From Saururus chinensis (Eukaryota; Streptophyta; Magnoliopsida; Piperales; Saururaceae), in the NCBI GenBank assembly GCA_035235625.1, contig CP141143.1:47477178-47541177 (forward strand): a stretch of DNA of 64,000 nucleotides, read 5' to 3'. This document shows, one piece after another, positions 11,918 through 24,050 of this stretch. How positions within the stretch are numbered: position 1 is the first letter of the stretch; each line of letters starts with the position of its first letter. The notes beneath the pieces were generated by a model. It had not been told where the DNA came from. It ran no database searches and saw only the letters and a program-made list of their open reading frames with translations. The position numbers were made by a program, and so were the translations under genes.

Positions 11918-12438
11918 AAGCACTCCAAATGTCATATTGTGCGATAACATGCAATAGGCAAAAATCAGGCGTCATGGAATGAGCGAGCAATGATACATCC
12001 AACCCTTGACCTCTGTCTAAATCTGTCAACGTCCCCATCACCTCACTATCAGACGGAAACTCAACCATCAAACCGTGGATAGGTGAGTTGTCTCCTCTCA
12101 CATCCAATCACATCGGCAATAACATCCAGTGAAAATCTCACCTCCATTCCTCTTGCTACTCCAATTAATGAATCATCATCCTTCAAGCAAAGTGATGAGT
12201 ACCACTATTTGACTAGACATGGAAAAACTAACTAACCGAAGGTAGAGATAGTCTAGAAGTAGTCCATCCAGTATGGATGTGCCTCAATCCAATCCATAAC
12301 TATCTCTAGTGGAGTGGGAACTAGACTATGTTCACACCAGATAGGTCTAACCTTATCTGCCCACTAGTTGAAGTCCCTAGATCCCTAGACCCAGACTTAA
12401 TCATCACTTTTGGCTTCTTTGCTGTCTCCATCTAAATT
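11918..12438 (-). pseudogene. Unrecognised ORF remnant upstream of the PPT
   Basis: Reading on the minus strand from an ATG at 12438 gives a basic start METAKKPKVMIKSGSRDL. Further pieces look coding: KDDDSLIGVARGMEVRFSLD and, in a separate stretch, LTDLDRGQGLDVSLLAHSM. The middle piece resembles the 'xxVRGVEIxLxxxxISxILG' pattern of a plant transposon-associated protein family common in retroelement gag regions. That is only a resemblance. It is a broken remnant, probably internal sequence of the element whose 3' LTR is at 10014-11902. Confidence 0.35.
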
Positions 12439-12439
12439 T

Positions 12440-13790
12440 ATTGCAAAGAAACAACCTAGGGCTAAGCACAAACTAGAAACAAAGAAATATACAGTAATAA
12501 AGAGATAGAAACTCAAAAATTATTGAAATGCATGTTAAAATTGAATTTTTTAAATTAAATAAACCCTAAAATATTTTGGTGTTTGATTGACTTTAAAATT
12601 TTAATATAATGTAGATAACATTGATTAGAACAAAGTCATAACTAGACCTACTGCCAATTTTATTAAGAAATGTCTAATTTTGGGAAATCCCCAATCTGAG
12701 GTGAAAAATTGAAACCACAATGGATTTTTCTTGAAATCTCACAATGAGACAAATCAAATTGCATGAAACATTGAGAAAATGAAGATCAAGCTATTTATAA
12801 CAATCCTATCGATTCAAAATCATTGAAACCAATTGAAAATACACTAAAAAACAAAATTTTAGTTAGGGTACACACCTTGGCCATGACATGAATCGAGAAT
12901 TTGACGGAGAAATTCAGTCTAGTTGCACACAAAAATCACTCAAATCGTCTCTTCTCTCACACTAACACTCTTTGGAAGAGTTGGAGTGAAATAGGAGTGG
13001 AATGAGCTTCACCCAAATTTAAAATAGTGCTTCGATGTGAAAAGCCAACCAACGATCAATCGCCAAGGGGAGTTGATTGATCGATCAATCTTGAGAATTT
13101 CAAATTTTTGATTTTTTGAAAATAAGGATAATTGAGAAAATTCAAAAAATTTGAAAAAAATCCAATAAATTCCAAAAAATATCTCAAGACACTTCCCATC
13201 AAAGCAAAGAAACATTGATAATTACAACATCAAGAAAAAGAATTTCAAATTGAAGAAAAAGAAAACACCTAAGTCAAGAAAATTCAAATTGAAGATTGAT
13301 CCAAACGCCTAAGTCAACTTATTTTTAATAATTCTCTCTTGATGTTCATACATAAAAGTGATTTGAATTTCAACATGATGTGTGGAAGTTTTAAACTTAG
13401 AGAATTACAAGATCAAGAAAAAGAAATCAAATTGATCTTCACTCTCCTTAGTGTATCTTTCTCTTCGTTAAGGTATGCTCGACTACAAATCATGTTGCTT
13501 TTCAATTGAAAAGAAAATTAATTTCAATATGTCTCAGGAGCTGAACTAATCAAAATCCAAAATCAAAGACAATTGCATAAACAAGCAAATGCTACACTAT
13601 TTTTTTGTGTTTTAGATAATATTCCTTTTTTATTTGTTTAATTCAAACCTCTGAATTAAACGATATGTACAATAAAGTAAATTATGATAAAAACTAAAAA
13701 TATGAATGTCCAAAAGGTAGAAAGAATTAAACTATTGACAAAAATTAGAATCTCTTTACTTAGATATGACAAGCACCTTAGCTTTGCCTA
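12440..13790. other. AT-rich stretch without recognised gene
   Basis: There is no supported coding region. Short segments around 13030-13110 contain clustered GATCGATCAAT motifs, like those in the copia-type LTRs at 15.5-20 kb. Decayed LTR or untranslated element sequence is therefore the likeliest content. Nothing else stands out. Confidence 0.35.
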
Positions 13791-13799
13791 GCCAACCTA

Positions 13800-14765
13800 T
13801 TCTAAGGCAATCTAAGGTACTTTTACTAATTGACCCTTCAAAGCTTGAAGATTAATCTTCTTTACCCACACTCTCTTCATCTTCTTTTCATAAACATGGT
13901 GGGGCAACTTAGGGGTAATAAAGGTAGTGTGCTTGTCCTCCATCTTCTTTGATCTAAGTTTGAAAAGATAATTCTTGGCACACTCTCTTCTATTATAGGA
14001 ATCACTATGGCGTATGTCACACATACCCACAATACTATAACCTATCCTTCCTCCTTTCACTTTTGGCCTAGGTGGGTTAGGCTATCTTAGGGTTTTTGTC
14101 ACTCTTTTTTGCCTTCACAAAGATAGTAGGTTTTGCTCAAGTGGCTAGACAAGTAATTCCTAAAACCTAAGCCCATCTTGTTGGTTTGACCAATGCTCAA
14201 CATAGTTTCTAACTTCTTCCCACTCTAGAATTCGTCTATTAAGGGGTCTTTTTTAAGGTCACTCACTTCTCTCTTACATTTGATATTCAACTCCACTAAC
14301 CTATTTGCCTCTTGAGAAAACAAAGCTAATTCATCCTCTTTCTTTTTCAACTCTCTCTCAAGGCTTTTGGTTTTCCTTATCAAGGCTAAGAAATGTTGGA
14401 GGAATCCCTTGTATTCATCAAAATTAAAGTCAGACTCTGAGTTCTTATTAAGAGAAGTGAAATCATGAGACTCTTCTCCAGAACTATCTTCCTTCACACT
14501 TGCATAGAAGGTAGTGTAATTACACATCATCTTCATTATAAGAACTTTTATTAGAGTAAGTTCCTTGAAGCACCTTGCCCTTTCTCTTATTATCAAAACC
14601 CTTTGATTTCTTAGGCTTACCATTTGAAGAATTATCAAAATTAGTGTTAGGACAATCAGCAGCAAAGTGACCTAACTTGCCACATTTAAAACACTTCAAA
14701 TTCTTCTTGTATTGTTTGTTTTGCCTCTCATCTCTCTTATCCCCTTGTCTTCCCAGAATTTTGTC
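13800..14765 (-). pseudogene. Sirevirus-like Ty1/copia gag remnant (fossil)
   Basis: On the minus strand a CCHC zinc knuckle CFKCGKLGHFAADCP can be read at about 14695-14650. It is followed by a Lys-rich stretch and an acidic, Ser-rich segment. A coiled-coil-like piece (KTKSLERELKKKEDELALFS) ends near 14225. A segment further on includes KRVWVKKINLQALKGQLVKV (13812-13880). This order is typical of Sirevirus/copia Gag and the start of Pol. No polymerase follows toward the left. It is a broken, old fossil. Confidence 0.7.
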
Positions 14766-15483
14766 CCTTATTTACAAACCTAAAGTAATGAGTTTTCATA
14801 AATTTCTTGAAGTTTTTAACCAACAAAAGCATTAATTCTTCATCATCTTTATTCTATTTTCATCCCATTCACTCTCATCTTTTAAGAATAAATTGCCACT
14901 TTCGTCTTAAGTCATTGGAGGATTCAAACCTTCAATCACTGTTTATAGGCATTCCCATCAAGCACTTGAATAAAAGTATCATCCTATTCTTCTAATATAT
15001 GAAAATTTGACCAGCAAACAAGGGTTGACGATTCATCATATTACCCAAATTCCATGTTCATTCATTGAGTTATTTGACCCAGCCATTGAAATTAATCACA
15101 ACAAAAATCACGCAAGCAACACACTTTAAGTAATCAAGGCAAGGAAAATTATAAGAGAAGCAAACTAACAAACTAGGGCACACAAATCAGAAAGTTTAGC
15201 AAGTAATTCTAATAGAAAAATAAGTAAACTAGGCAAAATTAAGAAATCAAACCCTATCACAAGTTATCTAGCACTAGAAATCAAAATATTGGAAGATTAA
15301 ACATGATAATGTTGCACTAGAATGCCAAAACATATTGATATTATGGAGTAAACTTAATCTAGCAATGAAAACCCTCGGCTATGACTTCTAAGTTAATTAT
15401 CAATCTAATTGACCTAGCCGATCACCACATTGCTCCTAGTTTGATTGTCTAATGAAGTAAAAACTACAAGATATGGCTTCATT
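14766..15483. other. No gene seen; leader-like AT-rich sequence
   Basis: This stretch lies between the copia gag remnant and the nearest minus-strand LTR, where the untranslated leader of such an element would be expected. I could not find a convincing initiator-tRNA primer site, so the link is tentative. Confidence 0.3.
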
Positions 15484-16728
15484 GTGAAAAATTTTCTTAT
15501 GTATCGGAAACAATGAAAACCTAATTTCTAAGTGCACTCGTGAATAACCAATCATCAAACCTTAAAGCATGCAAAATCACACATGAACACATAATGATTT
15601 AACTTGGAAAACCCAAACTTGGGTAAAAAGCCATGATAGCCACAACAAGGACCAAATCAATGCACTACTAGTAAGGAACGTACTTACATGACATAAGAAA
15701 ACCACTAACCTTTATTTTGACTCTAACAAAAACTTCTTTTGTTTAGATCTCCACAAATTCTTATTACTGCTAGCCTTCAAGTGTTCTTCTCAAGCACTCA
15801 AAACTTTAATCTCTCCTTGCTTTGTTTGCGTTTTCTTCTAGCCTTCAACAAGATCTTCTTGTTCTATTGACCTTGGCCCTTGGGTTATTCAATCTCTCAA
15901 TGAAGAATTATTGCAACTCCTCTATGAAATTTCAGTGTGGAATCTCCTCTTTAGTTGTGGATCAGCATCATGAATTCGCCATTGATATTATCTTCAATCT
16001 CCTTTGTGAATTCTCAAGGAAAATAATATGTAAATGTCTCTCCTTTCTTATACAAATATTTGTAGGCTTTCCTCTCTTCAATTTCATCACTTCTTATCCT
16101 GTATATGGGTCTAAAAAATGATTTGTCACTTTGACTTTAATAAGGAAAGAAATCCAATCTAGAAAGCTTTTTTAGGGTAACTAAAACTATTAGCGATTGA
16201 TCATTTCAGACAATGATAAATCATTCACTATATTATGAACATGCAACTCCTTAAGTAATCAATCGATAAACTGTCGACTTTGTTTACAAAAGACTACTTT
16301 AGGTGTTGATCGAACTTTTATGGGGTGGCCGAGAGATTCATCAAATTAATACAATTGTTCATAAATGATCGATTCAATTAACACATAACTCCAATGATCG
16401 ATCGATGACAATGGTTTAATGACAATTTGTCCTTTTTACCCTAAAGCCTTTTGAAACCTCTAAAATCACCTTTGAAACTTCTCCAATTGATTTTTGTATA
16501 CAAATGTGATCTATATAAGCTTCATAACCCATCAACATTCTTTAATCTTCAGTCTTGTGCCATAAGAAGATATTTGCTCCTATTTCCAAGTCCATTAATT
16601 CCAAATCTTTCTTGACCACAACTACATCTAATCAGATTTTAAGATGAATTACATACTCATGGTTTTTGACATAATTTTGATTAAGAAATTAGCCAATTAA
16701 CCTAACATATGACACATGTGTTCTAACA
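15484..16728 (-). mobile_element. Copia-type LTR copy 1 (~1.24 kb)
   Basis: The minus strand starts TGTTAGAACACATGTGTCA at 16728. The body runs parallel to the copy at 17072-18254: matching GGAAACAA near the left end, then a CATGCAAAA..CACATGAACA segment, GATCGATC clusters, and CTTGACCACAACTA(C/A)ATCTA near the right end. The left border is approximate. It could be the 5' LTR of the minus-strand copia gag remnant at 13.8-14.8 kb. Old. Confidence 0.6.
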
Positions 16729-17071
16729 AGTTGATGTTCTTGACCAATGCATTAGATGTATGGGCCTAGTGTCGAGTTGACTCCTAAAGAAAATCTTTTT
16801 AACCACATCTAGGAGACTTGAGATTGAGGGTTGACTCATGGGTCATCATCTCCCTAAATCCTTCGGATTTTTATTTTTAGAGTCGCTCCCCTGGCCTGAG
16901 GGTTAGGTTCGAATGGCTCATAGCATTAAAAGATGAATGCCTCAATGTAGTGCAATAAAGGAGGTCTTGATGATCTTGGTGAGAGTTTAATATCCAACGG
17001 CGATAGTGGATCATTAGATTGCTCTTTGAACTTGTATGTTGAAGAAGTGAAAAGCAAGAGTTCTAGCCTTT
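16729..17071. other. Short spacer between two LTR copies
   Basis: This is 343 bp between two same-orientation LTR copies, with no coding signal. A GGTTCGAAT near 16910 recalls a tRNA T-arm but has no matching cloverleaf around it. Confidence 0.3.
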
Positions 17072-18254
17072 ATGCGCAGAATTTCCTTCAATAGCGGAAA
17101 CAACTAAGTCCTTGTGTCTATGAGCAATATATATGAATCATTGAACCAAACCAAGCATGCAAAACACTCATGAACATAAGGATTTAACATGGAAAACCTA
17201 AATTGGTGAAAAACCACAACAATCTCACAAGGTCAAATCAATGGACTTGTAAACAATAACTTACAAGACCCAAATAACAACCAACCAACCTCTGTAGACT
17301 CTACACAAATAAAAACTTCTTTTCTTTGTTCATAATTTGTTATTGATGGCCTCAAATTTCTTCCTCCTTTGAATCCTTGAAGCTTTCCCTCTTCATGTTC
17401 CGTCTCTGTCTCCTCCTTGCAACTCAATCAAAGGCTCATTCTTCAATTGTTGATTCACCTTTGAGATTCTTTAACTCCTTTGAAGAATTTGTTGTGACTC
17501 CATTTTTTGTTTTGTGATAATCTTCTCTTTCAGTTGTGTGTCTTCAAGAATCCACCATTAATATATGCTTGATGCTTTTTGGAGAACTCTCTAAGGAAAA
17601 CAATGGCAAATGAACTCTCCTTTATTCTCTATTAATTTCTAGGTTTTTCTCTATTCATATTAGTAGTTCTCTAACCTTTATATAGTACATTAAGCTGATT
17701 TGAGACTTTGACTCCAACTAGGAATGAAATATCTTTTGGAAAGGCTTAACAGACAGTGATCGATCATTTCAAATAGTGATCGACCATTCACTATTTCGTT
17801 AGGGCACGAATAAGCTAGAGATCATTTGGTCATTAGGGTGATCAATCAATAAACTCTCAGTCTATTTTTACAAAGGACTATTTCAAGTGGCAATTGATCG
17901 ATTGAATCAACATAATGTGCAATGATTGATTGATTCAATAGAAATTTAACAATTTTGCCTTTTTTACCCTAATTTATTTTGAAACTCTCTAAAATCACTT
18001 CCTAAGCAATTCTAAGTGATTTATGTATGTGAGTGTATGGAAAATTAATTTTTTTTACCTTTAACACTCTTATTCTTCAACCTTGATCCATAAGAACACT
18101 TCTCCTATTTTTCATGTCTGTCAATTCAAAATCTAACTTGACCACAACTAAATCTAGTCAAATTCCCAAGACTAATTACATACATGAAGTTCCAATATAG
18201 TTTTGATCAACAAAATTAGACAATTACAATACGTATGCCTCATATGTTCTTTCA
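17072..18254 (-). mobile_element. Copia-type LTR copy 2 (~1.18 kb)
   Basis: The minus strand begins TGAAAGAACATATGAGGCAT at 18254, nearly the same start as the plus-strand copy at 19115. It is collinear with the copy at 15484-16728. No target duplication is obvious and the left border is approximate. Old fossil, probably a solo LTR. Confidence 0.6.
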
Positions 18255-18433
18255 CGTGGTAGTTGAGAATCCCAACCATATGGATCTATAAGCCATTGTG
18301 GGCCTTAGCTTCATGGCATAGTTGGAGTTGGTCGAGAGCGTTCAACAAAAGTTTGAAATTGGGTAGTGCAGTGGTATACATTCTAAGGAGGTGTTGAAGA
18401 ACCCCAAGATATGGCCACAAAGTCATAGTCATC

Positions 18434-19114
18434 TTAGAACATATGGACATATGGATTATAATTGGCTAATTATGGTGAACAAAACTATGACAAAAGTCCG
18501 AATGCTTTAGTCCTATGGTTGGATGACATTAATGTTGTGATTGGGTCGTATTTAGAATTGAAAACATGAAAAATAGGAGCAGACACATTCTTAAAAGTTC
18601 AAGATTGAAGATTGAATTAAGGGTATGTTTCACGGTAAAGTTAACACACACTCAAATACACAAAGTACTTAGGTTTTCATTAAAACAATCTTAAGGAGTT
18701 TTTTTGAGTGTTTTGGAGAGAGATGGTGAAAGAAATCACAAAATAGTTTAGAGATTGATTGGTTTTGAACTAGTTATGTGAATAGATCGATCACTTAAAT
18801 GAAAGATTTTGAGATTTTCTCACTGAACAAACATTCAATTGGTCGGTTGAGTAAGAGATCAATTGCCTTGAGTTTTGGTCACCTTATTAATAAGGAACAA
18901 TTGTTTGCCCTGTGAAACAATTGATTGTTTAATAAAACAGTTTCCTAGTTTAAGATTCTAGAATAGAGTCCTTCCAAACTTGCGTTCCTTTAACCCTAGC
19001 CATTTTGAGACACTATATAAGGCTTAGGCATGAACGAAATTGAAGAGAGGAAAACCAATTTTCGAGCAGAAAAAATTGAGAGCTTTGAGAGGCAAGCATT
19101 TTTCATGTTCACCA
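18434..19114 (+). mobile_element. Copia-type LTR copy 3 (part)
   Basis: The start resembles TTAGAACATATGGACATATG, then ATTGGCTAATTATGGTGAAC. The middle has GATCGATCAC-type motifs, and a likely promoter box CTATATAAGGC sits near 19012. It ends where copy 4 starts, so copy 4 probably inserted into it or lies directly beside it. Confidence 0.5.
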
Positions 19115-20035
19115 TGAAAGAACATATGAAGCATATGTATTGTAAATTGGCTAATTTTGAAGATCAAAATAATATTTAAACAACATGGATGTTTTAGTCT
19201 TAGGAATCTGACTAGATTTAGTTGTGGTAGAGTCGGATTTAAAATTGATTGACTTGAAAAATAGGTTTAGACATGTTCTTATTGGTCAAAGTTGAAGATT
19301 AAGCTAGATTTTCAAAGTTAAAAGGTTGATTTGCACACACTCACATACACAACTCAATTATTTTAACTTAGGAATATTGAATTAAGTAATTCTAGAAGTT
19401 TAAGACTATATTAAGGTAAAATGTGAAAATTTACTATGCATTGATTGATTTTTGCATAATGAATTAGATCAATTGATCGATTGGCACTTTAATTAGACTA
19501 TGTAAAATTTGGCCGAGAGTTTATCAATCGATCGATCAAAGTGAGAGATTGATCATTAGAAGCATTTTACCCATAATAGTACATTGAAAGATCGATCACT
19601 ATCTATGTAAACCTACCTAGTTCAAGCCTTCCAAGAAAAAAATCCATTCCTAATTGGAGTCGAACTCATAGATAGACTTAATGAACTGTATAATAGATAA
19701 ATACAAAATTGAAAAGAGGAGATTCTAGAATTTGTGAGAAAAATTGAAGAAGTTCTTTGTTCATAGTTTTCCTTGAGATCATCATTGTGCTTCAAAGCTT
19801 AATGATAATTGTGATTATTTGAGTGACTCACAACTAAAAAGAGAGTTTTTTACTCAAAAAGACCTGAGGAGAGTCAGCCTAGTTCGATGGAGGATTGAAG
19901 ACTCGAGGATAAAGTCATAAACAAGAGGAGCTTGTTTGAAGAGGCTAAAAGAAAAGTTTCAAGACTTGAGGAGAAAATACTTGAAGGACAACAACAAAAG
20001 AATAAGGAGATCTAAATAAAAAAAGTTTGTGTTAG
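19115..20035 (+). mobile_element. Copia-type LTR copy 4
   Basis: Starts TGAAAGAACATATGAAGCAT. It runs parallel to copy 3 and to the solo LTR at 32708-33641 through the GATCGATC-rich centre and a closing purine-rich part with AAGACTCGAGGA and related words. The right border is uncertain. Old fossil. Confidence 0.55.
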
Positions 20036-20387
20036 AGTCTTCACAAGAGGTTGATGGTTTCAACTCTCGTGTCCAACATCTGCTTGAAGGCGAAAACAAC
20101 AAATTCACCATTGCAATGGAGGATATTGCTTGAGGGCATTGACGAGACAAATTCCTCCCCTCACCTCCTTGTTATTCCGGCCTTCCAGTCAGGCAAAGAT
20201 GAAATAGGAGCATCCTCTCCCACTAAGCAACCTACCATCCACCAAAATAAAGAAGGATAGAAGGATATGGTCCCTCCAAAAGATGCATCGAGGACTGCTA
20301 TCAAGGAGTTGGAATTATTGGATCAGCTTATAGCTGACAATACAACAAAGGGTAAGTAATCTACCCCTCCAGTGAATTTTGGGGAGG
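20036..20387 (+). other. Coding-like fragment of unknown nature
   Basis: This short stretch has a more even base composition than its neighbours and some open frame, but no domain I can name. It continues on the far side of the solo LTR (from 23637), which split it. It may be the front part of the Ulp1/MULE remnant downstream. Confidence 0.3.
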
Positions 20388-20392
20388 TGGAG

Positions 20393-23300
20393 TGTCATGC
20401 CCCGCCATTGCCCGACCCGAGCCGAACCCGGTCCAAGGGTAGGTCAAGAGCACGGGGGCGACAAGGAGAATTGAAAGACGGTTTTGCGGAAGACTTATGC
20501 CCTAATCACGGGCGATCTAACAAAATTATGGAGTATACGCACCACTTTGAGCAAGAGTAAATAAGTAGAAGTAAAAGAGTTACTTTAACTCTAAGATAAC
20601 TAAAAGCTCAAACCCACATACTACATTAATTCATAGCCCACTCTAGGCTCCCAAATGAGTCTCAAACAATCCAACATAATAATGTAGCATAAACCAAAAT
20701 GAGAACCACACACATAGGTTCTAACATAAAAGCATAAACAAGGAAACAAGCCACAAGAAGTCTCCACGTCTACTCCCAAGTCGTCTCCAACCTTTCCTCA
20801 TAGAGGAGATCCTATCCATCTGCGTGTCACACCACGCAGCCCCAAAGAAAAAGCACAACAAAGAGGGGTGAGTTTAACAAACTCAGCAATGGTTTTTAGT
20901 ATAACAATAATCATCGGAAACACGACGGTATAGTAATATAACAATTCAAATCAATGATTGACAAGATGTATCATTTTCTAATCACACATACACATCACCT
21001 AAACCTACATATTAGTGTCTAAATTACACAATTTAGACTATTTAGAATATCACCTACACCACATGAGAGGTGTCTCTACTACACATTCAAATCATGCAAT
21101 TCAACGTCATATAAAGAATGCCTCCATCAAGGAGTAAACACAATCATTGCCGCAAGGCTGGACGTGGTCCAAATTTCCTAACTGGAAACCTGGGGCATTG
21201 CCCGCTCAGGACACAACCCGAATTCCATAAGAGAAACCAAGATATAGGGGTAGTCAGCCCATCTGCTCGCCAAGGATAATCCACACGGGAAATCCAAATT
21301 CCCCAAAGGGAACCTAGAGTAGGTCTGCTCACTAAGGACAGTTCTGGCTAAGAACATCCAAATTCCACGTAGGGAACCTAGAGCAAGGTGTTTGCTAAGG
21401 ACATCTCTGCGGTGGGGAGAATCCAAATTCCCGCATAGGGAACCTATAACACGTGGTAGCCGGTGCACAAAGGCATACCACTCTGGGTGCTTGGTGTCCA
21501 GATGTGACTATTCTTAATAAATAAATCTCAACCGCAACAAGTACACAACTCATCCTCATATAATCTCATTTTGACTTGACTCAACCCGGGGAGTGTACAT
21601 GTTCCACAAAGGAACTCAAATCAAAACATGTCCCTTCAGACCAATCAAGTTTCGATTAAGCCAATGACCGATTAATCCGGCATGCAATTTCACCACATTG
21701 CATCCAATCGATTAAACTCGGTTAATCTTGATAAAGCCTCAATTGGAAATCCATTTTCATGATGCATGTAACATGGTACATATGTGGGCAAGGCATACAT
21801 GAATCCTAATTCATGATAAGTGCTCTCATCAGCCCCTCATACATCATTCATAATCATAATATCAAGCTTCATCAAAATCATTAACCCCACATGTGTGTGT
21901 GTGCGCATGGTAGAAGCACCTAACTCAAAGTAGATCAACATTCTTTGTAATTAAATTGCCATCACACTACACATGCATATTAACATCTAATCATGGATTC
22001 CAGCGGAAATCATAGGAGAAGAATCATTAAAATCATATCTCAAGTCAAAGCCTATCCACAAGCTAAACATATATATAAGATCATTCAATTCATACTTGAG
22101 CCAAGACATAACACTAACATTCACATGTCATTTAACCACATCCTAACATGACATATCAGTCCATTAGTATGCTGTAGCTCTACTGAAAATATGCTTAACC
22201 ATTGAGAATCAACCATTCATAACTTCAAGATAGCAATCCCAACAAATATATACAACTACAAGTTACTTCACATAACTTTAAGTATACACCACAACTTCTA
22301 AACATCATTAGTATGCACTTCCAGTAGCTTACTATAGCTTAAAATACTCCACATAAATATAAAAATGATATTTTGAAGTAGATATGTCGAAATAAGCAAC
22401 ATACATAAGATTGTCAAATTCTGCAGTGTAGTCGTTCGAATGCCCTGCAGGGCCGTTCGATCAGCTAAACAGGAAAAATGCCAAAATTATAGTGTTGCCG
22501 TTCGAATGCCCTATAGGGCCGTTCTAACGCCAACAAAGCAGTTTTGATTATCTTCTTCATTTCAAATTTTTAAACCGAAACTCCATTGATGAATCTTAAA
22601 ATCTCCATCTAACAACCCAAATGCCATTAAAACTCCACCATAACTTCCATAAAGCTAATCTACATCATAACAAGATAAAACCCTAAGAAATCGGGATTAA
22701 AGATTACCATTTACTAATCTTGCCATTAAAGCACTAAATCAAGTAAATACACTCAAAATAAACCACAAAATCAAGAGTTTTACCATAGGAAGACTGAAAT
22801 TTCGAAAGTCCATTACCTTATCCCTTGATTAGGCTTGGATTTGACGGTTACCCTTATTGAAAACCTTACAAAGATATAGAGTTTACATTAAACTCCATTA
22901 AAATCGATTTAACATAGAAAACCCTAATAAAAAACTTAGATCTAGGGCTTGTTGAACATAAAAATTGGATTTTTAGATCTAGGGTTTGAAGTAAAGATGC
23001 AAATCAGTAGTTTTGATGTTTAAAAAAGAATCAAAACAAAGGGGAAATGATAGATCTAGAAAGGATTAGGAGGAAATCTAGGGTTTAAGGCTTAATTAGA
23101 AGAGACTTACCTTAAACACCTTCTAATCCGGGCCTAATTGGGGAATTAGGCCTAACCTCCCTTTCCCAGCCTATTCCCAAAATGGAAATGGCTCAAGTCA
23201 TTCTATTTATAGTAGGGTTTGGGGTGTGTATAGGTAATTAGTGGGATATGAATAGAAAAATAGGCTAAAAATGAGTATTTTGGCTATTTGAGGACTAATT

Positions 23301-23631
23301 AAACCTGGGAAAATTATGAAAATTTTTGTAGAGGTTTTTATTGATGTCTAGGTTAGTTTGGTCTAAAAACCCAAATTTCGACAGTGGGGCCCACAGGTGG
23401 TCCCGCCAAACCCTAATTTTTGAAAAATTAGCAAAAATTCAGAAAAATCCCAAAAATTCATATTTGACCCAAAATCACTTAAAATCAATAATTGTAAAGT
23501 TGGTTTTGATTAAAACTATAAGAAATACCATTTATTTTTGAAACCACCGAATAAATCAGAAAACACTTTAACTACACAACAACCGATAAATAATAATTAG
23601 AAGAAACTGGTTTAAGATCAGGGATCTTAAA
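20393..23631 (-). mobile_element. Solo Tekay-like LTR with perfect TSD
   Basis: This is 3239 bp. The plus strand begins TGTCATGCCCCGCC and ends GGGATCTTAAA, the same ends as the LTRs at 33722-36965. The 5-bp target duplication TGGAG is present at 20388-20392 and 23632-23636. There is no internal element sequence, so this is the product of LTR-LTR recombination. It shares the internal order of Tekay-like LTRs, including ATGTCCCTTCA and the GATTAA..CGATTAA block near 21640-21730. Confidence 0.9.
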
Positions 23632-23636
23632 TGGAG

Positions 23637-24050
23637 AGTGAGGCCTCTACTGGTCTACATTTAGTTATTGCAATTCCATCGGACTACATATGGTAGACTA
23701 GCTGTGGTGCCCATCATTTACCATAAGGAACTTATGGTAAGCTTCATACAACCTATGAAACCTAAGGCACTTGTGGTAAGCATTAATTTCAAATTTCTAA
23801 CACCAACTTTATTTATTTGAAGGATGGACATGAGGAACAAGTAAAAGATCCTTTCAAGTGGACATCCTATATGAGTGAGACATTGCCAGAGCCAATCTAA
23901 AGAAATCATTTCTATTGTGATCTTGTAGCAAAGCGCAAGTTTAAGGATGGCCCCAACAATGAGTTTGACATCCTTAACAAAGATCATACCTTAGTGGATC
24001 TCATATGGAGAATCCTTTAGGAGCTACTATTCAACAACATAAGGCTAGTT
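23637..24050 (+). other. Flank continuing toward the Ulp1-like remnant
   Basis: This is the sequence that was contiguous with 20036-20392 before the solo LTR inserted. It contains short open pieces and intron-like T-rich parts, and no domain is recognised. I take it as the degraded 5' side of the Ulp1-like copy. Confidence 0.3.

Noticed and set aside
16880-16930. tRNA-like T-arm word GGTTCGAAT
   Set aside because: No acceptor, D-arm or anticodon arm can be folded around it at the right distances.
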